Assembly (NCBI GenBank): GCA_030762175.1 | Contig: CM060842.1 | Location: 66,899,001-66,963,000, forward strand | Reading direction: 5' to 3' | Origin: Metallyticus violacea | Lineage: Eukaryota; Arthropoda; Insecta; Mantodea; Metallyticidae | DNA: 64,000 bases | In this document: positions 56,230-64,000 of the stretch, piece after piece | Numbering within the stretch: position 1 is the first letter of the stretch | Layout of the letters: each line of letters starts with the position of its first letter | Translations under genes and position numbers: made by a program | Notes under the pieces: generated by a model | Told to the model about the DNA's origin: nothing | What the model saw: only the letters and a program-made list of their open reading frames with translations | Databases searched by the model: none

Positions 56230-56560
56230 GAACTCATGGGAAATTGAGTTCCCATGATGGTAGCGTGTCCCAGGGGAGTGCCTATGGCGTGTACCCTGCA
56301 TCGCTGTTGTTTGTGGGGAGGGTGGTGGCTACCTTAATGCTGGGGTGACTCACCTCTTAAACACGAGTAGGTCTATGCTAGACGTGACCTATGCACCAGT
56401 GAGAACCTGGAAGCTAAGTTCGCTTAGCGCGCTTGGGCCGAAAGGCGGGTCGGTTTAGACTCTAGGTGCCGTCCTAAATGCAAAAACCAACTGGGAGACA
56501 CAGACCTCTGTGTACTCCTCTGGCCAGGGGAAGGATCCCCGCTCATACATTCTTCTGCTG
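56230..56560. repeat. GC-rich unclassified block, probable retroelement piece
   Basis: About 330 bases with a sharply higher GC content than the flanks, without a long frame. It contains GGAAATTGAGTTCCC (a short inverted repeat), GGCGGGTCGGTTTAGACTC and CTCTGGCCAGGGGAAGGATC. It could be the 5' untranslated part of a non-LTR element or an old SINE; no A or B boxes are convincing. Confidence 0.4.
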
Positions 56561-57499
56561 CTGTAGCTACTTTATTAAATTGTCACATTCCTCTCTTTAT
56601 CTCGAAACGTTATTTTAAGTATAATATAGCATTATAAATGCTAGCGAATGCAAGAACTTCAAATTTAACATCATTTCATGTGGCACAGGCATTAATACTG
56701 TAAATGTATTTTCAATGACTATAATACCTCCTAGTCTCTTAAGTACAACTCTGAACAAATTCGGCGACAAAGACGACGCCATTTCTTTGTTTATTTACTA
56801 CGTTAAAACTATAATATAATTTTGCTTTCAGGTTGCATTAAAACTTCCGAAATATTCAGACTTCGCGTTCTTAAATGCTACACTTTTAACCATTTTAAAT
56901 GTTGTGGATTTACAATATTTATTATAGTGAGAGCAGTTTCGGTAGTTAGATCCCGCGTTGCCGCCGGTACTTACTTGCATACATTCGCAGCGCCCAATTT
57001 CATCATTTTAAAACTTAGGTATAACACATTAAACAACAGAATATTGTTATCTACCCTCCTTGCAGAAGGTGCTGAAAAATTCGCCCATTATTCCTGAAAT
57101 ATAATTCACATTTTCTTAGGAAATGATCACTGACACAAGTCAGTTCTCCATCACTAATGGATCTAGATTTGTTTCCAATGCTTTGAGCTCCTCCAGTGTG
57201 AGAGTTGGTTAGTTCGTTACTTGACAGCACATAAGATGTTCAATTTGCGATGCTGGGTACAGGACTGATAGCAGACTATAAGTAAATGAATGTTTATTGC
57301 TAACTGAGATTTAACTAATTTCACATAAAAGAGTTTTAACTAGAAGTTTCTCAATACAGTTTCATTATGTACGAGGACATTGCAATCAGTTATAGTAAAT
57401 GATAAGATTTCGTGAAGCGAAAAGACTAGGGATTTCAAACTACCACATAGGAAAGATACATTCTTATAGAAAGTGTTGCTGTTGAGACTGCCTAATAGA
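56561..57499. other. Unassigned AT-rich sequence
   Basis: Nothing supported. Confidence 0.5.
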
Positions 57500-57512
57500 T
57501 GGCATATACAAA

Positions 57513-57880
57513 ATGGCGGTAGCCTCAGCTGTTTGCACCGTAGGTAAGCAACAAGCAGGAGCAGTAATCGGATTTCTGGGTTTGAAAGCACGTGAAATTC
57601 ATAGAAGCATTGCAAATGCCTGCATTGATGAGAGAAGAGTAGACGCTCTGGTTGTGCCAGCACAGCCATCACTGATGACTTCCTGAAAACAGGCACATTT
57701 CTTTCAAAGCCAGCATTGAATGTGCACATACCACTGCCACTGTCACTGTCCACACCCTTTTCGGTGCGGCGTAACGATGGTACTTATTACCACAGAGCAC
57801 GAAACTTGGTTGTATCGCGAGGACGGCTCCTCTAGCAGGTTTCTATTTTCAGCTTTTCCTTCCCCAAAATTTCAACGTTT
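57513..57880 (+). pseudogene. Possible mariner transposase N-terminal fragment
   Basis: From the ATG at 57513 the plus strand reads MAVASAVCTVGKQQAGAVIG, then FLGLKAREIHRSIANAC, similar to the first helix-turn-helix of SETMAR/GVQW-like mariner transposases (EQRAVIRFLxxEGxxxxEIHxRL). Near 57775-57870 another frame reads TTEHETWLYREDG and FPSPKFQR, resembling the TGDETW block and the SPKPKK segment, with the first catalytic Asp replaced by His. Both matches are short. It may belong with the fragment at 58840-59160. Confidence 0.42.
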
Positions 57881-58835
57881 AATGTACAATAACTTCTAAG
57901 TCACGCATTTATATGCATTAAAACAAAATCTTAGGGAACTTCTATCTTGCGCATGATGATTGCATTTACGGCAGTTTGGTTTGCAGTCGCGGTACAAACC
58001 AGTGTCTCAGTAAGCTTGTGGAGTATTTTGATCGGAGAAGGTGAGATGAAGCAGTAAAGCCTCTTACCCATAAGAGAGAGTCAGTATGTACATATATGCA
58101 CCATCAAAATTTTGAAAGATTATTAGATAATTAAAGCGAAGCAATATATAACAGTGTATTAATGGTAAGTTGTGCGTGCGTGCGAGTGTGGGTGTGTTAA
58201 AACTTGCAGCTATTTCAAAATAAAATAATACATTTGCAGCAATAATACTCTCACACAAACTCCCCAGCAGCGATAAAAATCAGTAATTTCGTTTAATACT
58301 AAGCTATTTCTGAAGGGCACAGGGTAGTGAAAATTAGTGTGAATTCCTGCATTATCTTTATATTATTTTCGGTTACTGCGTGTAAATAAAACGAACACTG
58401 TACAAAGTTTACACTTCAAGGTTTTTTTCCTTTGTGACTACAGGAACAGGAAAATCAATATAAAATGTGATTATAAGCTTTCCAAATATTTATTTGAGTC
58501 AAATTGTGATTGCAACACAAAAAGTTTATATTCCTTTCTACAGAGACGGACCTAATTCTGCAAATTTCAGACTTTAATCATAGAGCCATCGACATATTTG
58601 CTGCTATGAAAACCAGGAGAAATGAATGCCGGTTTTTTTTTTTTTTTTTTTAAATATATACATTACTACGACATTTTCATTACATTCTCTCTCCCTTTCT
58701 CTGTTGTTTACGTTCGGCCATGCACGAATGAGTGTTATTAACATCGTACAAGCTGGCGATATGCCTTTATTAAGCAGTAACAGTAGTTAAGTTGTACGCC
58801 CCGCTTTTATGCTGCCGCAACCCACTGTTGTTGCA
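57881..58835. other. Unassigned sequence between two mariner fragments
   Basis: A poly-T tract lies at 58633-58652. No terminal repeats that would prove an insertion between the fragments were found. Confidence 0.4.
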
Positions 58836-58839
58836 TGTA

Positions 58840-59160
58840 TAAGCCCAAAAGCAAAAGAGGCGATCAATAGAATGGCGACACATGCAGCTAAGAAGAAGTT
58901 GAAGCTTCAATCTTCGACTCTCTTCTGGGCTGTGAAAGGACCAATTTTGTAGTATTATCAGGAAACAGATGAAACAAAAGTGCCCAATACAGCGATGACA
59001 CCAAAAATATGGCGTCTTCTCACGGGACCTGTGTCTAAAGACGGGTTCTCCTTCACATGATAACGCACGCTCACACGCGGTCGCTCGATACTCGACACTA
59101 TTCAGAGATCAACAAAGATCTGAAGGACGCTTTCAGAAAAGCAAGAGTAAGCGGTTGCTA
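58840..59160 (+). pseudogene. Mariner transposase fragment around the second catalytic motif
   Basis: Reads SPKAKEAINRMATHAAKKKL, KLQSSTLFWAVKGPIL (matching the kvMxxxFWDxkGvxL strand) and YYQETDET, then in a shifted frame SHDNARSHAVARYSTLF, which preserves the second catalytic Asp in HDNARSH. The first and third Asp regions are absent. No terminal repeats identified. Confidence 0.65.
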
Positions 59161-59989
59161 AAATTTATTTTTGGAATTTGGATAAGATTTGTTTTGTTGT
59201 TTTAGTATGAATGTATATCAAGATTGAGGATTTCATTATTTAATTTGTGTAATAAAGGTTTGATTAGTAGTGATGAAGTCAAAGAAGAAGTGCACTCCCA
59301 GGCATATTCAAACATTTTTTCTCCCTTGATGGAATAAAAATGTCTCGAATGCAACAATTTGAAAAGTAGGGCTATTAATTGATTATATAGAAGGATATGT
59401 TTATGTTTCTTAACATAATTATGTATCTCAAAATATTAAATTTACTATAACATTCTAAAAGGCTCTCGTGCTTATTAGAAATTCATGATTTTTGTAATTG
59501 TTAATGGTCAAAAGATAAGATTTTGAATTAATTATCACTTAAAATAGTAACTATTTTCAAAACCTACTGCACTAAAAATGTTAGTTCCCAAAATTTCTCG
59601 CGCTTGACAAGTGTCACAAGTGTCGTAAAATTACCGTCAAGCTAGCGTTTCTGAATGACGCAATATACGAGTGTACGTCAGCAAAACAATAATACACACC
59701 TACTTCAGTATGTTTACTCAAGAGATACAAAACAGAGCCACTCCGGAGAAACGAACCGCAGCTAAATGAACTTTAATCACTTCCGTAACATACAATTTCG
59801 CTTTCAGTGGTTGCCTTCCCTTCCTCTTGCAAGCTTACCGCACGTAAGTTAGTGTTTTTATTTTAGTATTTATATTTTTACTGATAGCATAAAACGACAA
59901 ACTATTTAAAAGTGATAATAACACAGTATCCTATGCTATATGTTCAAATTTATGCTTCTCAGCGGTAAACATTGCCGATATTTGCGTAG
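59161..59989. other. Unassigned AT-rich sequence
   Basis: Nothing supported. Confidence 0.5.
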
Positions 59990-60620
59990 GAAATTCCTAT
60001 ATTTCATCTAACTTTTCCTCCGTAAGAAAACGGCGGTTTGGAACAAGTTTCGGTCATTGAGAGATTCCGACTCTTGTAACTTTTTAAAATTGGGCGAATA
60101 GTTTCTCTAATGGAACAACTTTTACAAAATATTTAGTTATAAACGCACTCTAGTGGAACAACTTTTACAAAATATTTAGTTATAAACGCACTCTAGTGGA
60201 ACAACTTTTACAAAATATTTAGTTATAAACGCACTCTAGTGGAACAACTTTTACAAAATATTTAGGTATAAACGCACTCTAGTGGAACAACTTTTACAAA
60301 ATATTTAGTTATAAACGCACTCTAGTGGAACAACTTTTACAAAATATTTAGTTATAAACGCACTCTAGTGGAACAACTTTTACAAAATATTTAGGTATAA
60401 ACGCACTCTAGTGGAACAACTTTTACAAAATATTTAGCTATAAACGTACTCTAGTGGAACAACTTTTACAAAATATTTAGCTATAAACGCACTCTAGTGG
60501 AACAACTTTTACAAAATATTTAGTTATAAACGCACTTCTGTTTTCAACATGTATCGCACATAAAAACTTATTCTTGAAACTATATTTATATGTATAGTGG
60601 CATAAATAATGAATAGCAAT
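59990..60620 (-). pseudogene. DUF4817-type transposase fragment disrupted by a minisatellite
   Basis: On the minus strand, right of the array, FYVRYMLKTEV matches YVRYICEKDS of the 52410-52610 copy. Left of the array RETIRPILK and, in another frame, KKLQESESLNDRN followed by FLRRKxDEI match REIVRQLVKKLPDTRSLNDKK and the following linker. The ten 43-bp repeats lie exactly between these two parts. This remnant therefore frames the array and identifies its origin. Confidence 0.65.
60104..60535. repeat. 43-bp minisatellite, ten copies
   Basis: The unit contains CTCTAGTGGAACAACTTTTA followed by CAAAATATTTAGTTATAAAC and GCA. Ten units in direct tandem, starts 43 bases apart. Variation is confined mainly to one base of AG[T/G/C]TAT: order T,T,T,G,T,T,G,C,C,T; unit 1 has CTAATGG and unit 8 has CGTACT. 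No unique spacers, so it is not a CRISPR array. Confidence 0.98.
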
Positions 60621-62358
60621 TAGCGTACTGTGAAAGCAAGGAGCAACACATGAACACACAACGCTTGCTGAAAAAGTCCCTCCCCCTCATACTACAAACT
60701 GCCACCTATACATGCATTATACGGCCTTGACGACTGACTGCTAGTACGCAGTTGTGTTTTCCGGCACATAACTCGAACAATCTCATTGTATTATCTACAC
60801 GAAAATCCCCATTTTGAGCTAAATGTCAAATAAATTCACTGCACCTTTCACATACGCAAGACACCTAACTACTGTTGAGAGCAGTAACCAGAAGAATTAT
60901 GGAATCACTGAATTTTGGTGACCTGAATAAAGTCTTAAAAATGTAAAAATTAACTTTACCTCACTGTATATTTTTGCAGGATACTTGGGTTACCTTTTTA
61001 AACCGAAATCAGATGGCTCATTGAGCACTATTTGAAGTTCAACGATAAGACACCGCGCTAGAGTGACCTCCCGTCATGACTGAATAGCTGATTACTGCCT
61101 TACGGAGCGATGATTGCTCAGGCGGTTTTCTTTTTCTCTGAAAGATGTCCTTGTTCTGAAAACCTAAATATCAGACAACTTGGACTTTGTGCCATCATTA
61201 TTCGCTTCATTTACAATCCGAAAAAGATCTTTGACAGCATGAAATATTAAAACTCAACATGCATTAATATTTCAGGAGCTTACACATCGGCACAACCAGA
61301 ATTTGTTTTGCAGCAGCTTATTCCAGATTTGTGTGAAAAGCTACAATCAAATGTCTGGATGAAGAAATGCTTGTTTGTGCTGATTCCAACATCAGCGAAA
61401 ACATGTTTTTGCTCTTAAACCGATTTTAGACGGTGTAATTCACTGTGAACAATGATCAAGGAAGAAAATGGATATGAAGCGGAAGTGCAAGCCAACAGTT
61501 TACTGCTGTTCATGAAGTGGTAGAAACAAATTACCTCAATTATGGTTTTGCGCCCACAGGAAATCAAGAACAGCAACTGAAACAGCAAAAACCGTAAAAA
61601 CACTAACGACTCTAGCCAATAAAAAGCGAAAGTGCGAGAAGTTGACTAGCAGAGCATCGGCAAACTTAAGCTGTTTAATAAAGTCATTGCGAACGCCTTG
61701 GCTTCAGCTACAGCATTGCTGATTTTTGTGACAAAAGGCATTTTATGCAAACGCGAACGACCCTATTTAGAGATGATCAAAGTCTCTGTAGCTTTAAAGA
61801 ATAACAGAAAAGGAATTATGATGCAAACTAATTGAAATGATCTGACTAAAACTCTGACCTACATCCGTAGGTTATTTGCAAAGACATTTGTCAATGCATT
61901 TAATGTGGATTTATATATCCTTACTTCCAGACCAACAAGTGCTCGCTTTTATGCTTTTTAGAAGAAAAAAAAAAATAAAGAATAACCTACGTAAACAGCT
62001 AGCTGAGCTGCAAAACAGCAGGTTCAGTGCGTACTGTTTGACCATCGTTATTTCAGAGGAGAAATCCCTCGGTACTTTTATTTTCAGAAAGGCTGAGTAA
62101 AGCCTGGAGCTCGGTTAAGTGGAAGCGTTTGGTTAACCAGAAAAAATATCCACAGCTGTCGTTGCTCTGGGACATACAGAGAAGCCATGTGAAAATAAAA
62201 GGAGGAAAAAAAGAGGGAGAAAGGAGAGCTTCAACAAGAGTTTTGCTTTACTGGTGTCTAATACTTTGAAGCCAAATACAGAAGGCAAAAAATGACTTTT
62301 CGTGTCCTTCGCAAACTAATAAAAGCAACAACGGCGATATATTACATATATAAACGGT
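60621..62358. other. Unassigned sequence
   Basis: Around 61260-61400 the plus strand reads AQPEFVLQQLIPDLCEKLQS followed by NVWMKKCLFVL, which looks protein-like, but no family was recognised and no splice context is convincing. The rest shows nothing. Confidence 0.35.
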
Positions 62359-62610
62359 GCGAGGGGGATTCAAAAAGTACCACTTGATACTTCCAGGGCA
62401 AGAAACTTTTATTGATTAAGACATTATAATGCAATATGACACAAATAGACCACACTATTTTTTGAAATTATAACCAAGTCTCTGTAAACACTTGTCTGGA
62501 ATTTTCATTAACTTTTTGATTCTCTGACAATTGAAATTCGCTCCAGGTGATCACGGATAAAAGGAATAGCATTGCCCAAGTCCTGTGAAATTTCCGTGAG
62601 CTAGTTTGCG
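62359..62610 (-). mobile_element. Mariner-like terminal fragment
   Basis: GCGAGGGGGATTCAAAAAGT at the left resembles a mariner terminal repeat. The minus strand just inside reads VFTETWL and QKIVWSICVILHYNV, similar in layout to the CLqrxGxYfek C-terminal end of mariner transposases followed by the 3' untranslated region. The other end and the catalytic part are missing. Confidence 0.5.
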
Positions 62611-63599
62611 TTTCCTGCAATGGAATTAACGGGCAGCATATTGTCTTTTGGACCCTACTTGTATATACACTATATAGGTACAGAAGTGTTGGAGGGTTCT
62701 CGCAGGAATTTCCTTAAACGCTTTTTAAATATTCATATTAATACAAGATTTTTTTTTATTAAAATATCTTCTATGCGCATTAATGTTGGCAGCTCTTGTC
62801 ATGTTTGAGCTCGCATTATTTCAGGTGTAGTTTAGTTGCCGGGCTGTTATAGTGTGCTAATATTATTAATACTTGTATTTATTTTTTGGCTAGTTAAAAT
62901 ATCATTTTCTGTGAAGTCATGTTAGTCTGTTAGAAAAAAATGAAAAAAATTCTGAAGCAAAAAGACGAAATTTAGGTTTATTCAAAGACTCAAAATCTAC
63001 CGATAATTTAATGATAATAGCGATATTCCTGATTGTTCCTTAATAATGATGGTAATGATAATAATAATAATAATAATCATCATCAGCATCATCATCATCA
63101 TGTTCCCCGTTTTTCTTGCTTTGTACCATTTCGCTGGCCGCCAGTCTGTCTCTCTCTACTGTTTATCCTTTGTTAAATTATTGCCACTACAACCCAGGTA
63201 CAATTGTTAACGAACTGCACAGCAATAATTTCACAGATTATAGAGTAAACAAGCAATTTGAGACAGAGCATCTAAGGTGCTTGCAAAATCATAAAACCAA
63301 GTAATGAATCTCGTCATATATTTAGAAAAATAATTGCAATCAAATTTACATGAACACCAAATCATATTATCTTTATCGTAGACCTAATTACAAACATGTT
63401 CATGCACTGCACACAGACCATAAGATAGAAAATAGTTCTGTTGCAAAATGTTAAGGCCAGGCTGAATACTTCATGACTTGAATATGCAAATGCTTTTCAG
63501 CAGCTGTGGAGGGGCCAGCCTTATGTCTGTTGTGTTTGTGAAGAGTGCACGCTCGTAAGTACGGGCCGGAAAGCTTCCAACAAAGTGAGGTTAAGGTTT
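62611..63599. other. Unassigned AT-rich sequence with microsatellite
   Basis: A compound (AAT)n(CAT)n microsatellite lies at 63056-63102. No gene supported. Confidence 0.5.
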
Positions 63600-64000
63600 A
63601 AAAAGAAGGATTTTCGTCTCAGGAAATAATTATGGAATGAAAAAATCGCCTGGAAGGCCTCAAAAACTCAAGCCTCGGCAAAAGAGGCCAGTGATCAGAA
63701 AGCTAAATCATCGCTGGGACAACTTGCTGTGCTTCCACTGCAAATGTTGACGAACCGACATTTTCCAGGCTAGTCATGCAGACGAACATATTGAAATATG
63801 GAAGGGGAAGAGAGAGAGAGAGAGTGGGGGACTCCGTCTGATGGTTCACCATAAACAGAAACGGGCGAAGGACTACACCTGGAAGGAAGAATAGAAGCGA
63901 ATAATATTCAGCAATGAAAAGAGTACAACTTGGGCGGCTCTGACAGAGGGCACACTACTGGCATGACCTCAGAAAAAAGAGGAAACTTTTGCAAAGAGGC
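63600..64000 (+). mobile_element. Tc1-like transposase fragment, cut by the window edge
   Basis: Plus strand, shifting frames: GRPQKLKPRQKRPVIRKLNH is the GRPxKLxxRxxRxIxrxvxx segment between the two helix-turn-helix domains of Tc1-like transposases; later MVHHKQKRAKDYTWKEE and WKRIIFSNEKSTTW match the hkxxRlxxAkxhxxwtxedWkxviFSDES region, with the first catalytic Asp replaced by Asn (FSNE). A GA microsatellite (63810-63828) interrupts it. The element probably continues beyond 64000. Confidence 0.72.

Noticed and set aside
57340..57753. 137-codon minus-strand frame
   Set aside because: No recognisable similarity; the plus strand of the same region reads as a mariner N-terminal fragment.
60104..60535. 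CRISPR array
   Set aside because: Direct head-to-tail 43-bp units without unique spacers, in eukaryotic DNA.
61260..61420. Gene fragment with AQPEFVLQQLIPDL
   Set aside because: Protein-like for about 35 residues only; no family, splice sites or continuation could be identified.
1..64000. A new multi-gene system (defence, biosynthetic or viral)
   Set aside because: No set of intact neighbouring genes exists; all recognisable coding sequence is decayed transposon or retroelement.

Overview
The window is AT-rich, non-coding-dominated animal DNA and almost certainly comes from a large, repeat-loaded arthropod genome. The evidence is indirect but consistent: mariner, Tc1 and pogo-like DNA transposon relics, two groups of elements encoding a DUF4817-type helix-turn-helix transposase common in arthropods, several tRNA-derived SINE families with target-site duplications, and fragments of non-LTR retrotransposons. 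No bacterial, organellar or clear viral feature was seen. An insect with a large genome (for example a polyneopteran) or a chelicerate both fit; the sequence alone does not decide.

Layout. 1-9.7 kb: mostly unique AT-rich DNA with two SINEs, a long imperfect inverted repeat (3021-3417) and a decayed LINE (7360-8110). 9.7-19.3 kb: a pogo-like element, a decayed mariner, the first copy (H1) of a three-copy hairpin/CRE repeat, a family C SINE, a possible host exon on the minus strand (14424-14826), a short DUF4817-type element and the best-preserved mariner (17741-19055). 19.3-27 kb: a tandem duplication holding GA microsatellites, then a cluster of SINEs with LINE and mariner fragments. 27-37 kb: a Tc1 relic, repeat H2, a 273-bp MITE, more SINEs and a mariner that has lost a catalytic residue. 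37-47 kb: a DUF4817-type element with a SINE nested in it, a 43-bp SINE tail with a perfect duplication, a second short DUF4817-type element and H3. 47-64 kb: LINE, SINE and transposase fragments, a GC-rich unclassified block, a 43-bp minisatellite that grew inside a transposase reading frame, and a Tc1-like fragment running off the right edge.

No complete host protein-coding gene is visible. Two stretches (14424-14826 minus, 12270-12545 plus) read like protein and have plausible splice sites; two others (536-835 and 45456-45997) are weaker. All transposases seen are frameshifted, truncated or mutated, so nothing here looks able to move by itself.

The least expected structures are: the about 0.8-kb repeat present three times, with a hairpin at one end and CRE and inverted CCAAT motifs at the other; the minisatellite born inside a transposase gene; and two pairs of non-autonomous elements in which both members share the same internal deletion. 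No new defence or enzymatic system was found.
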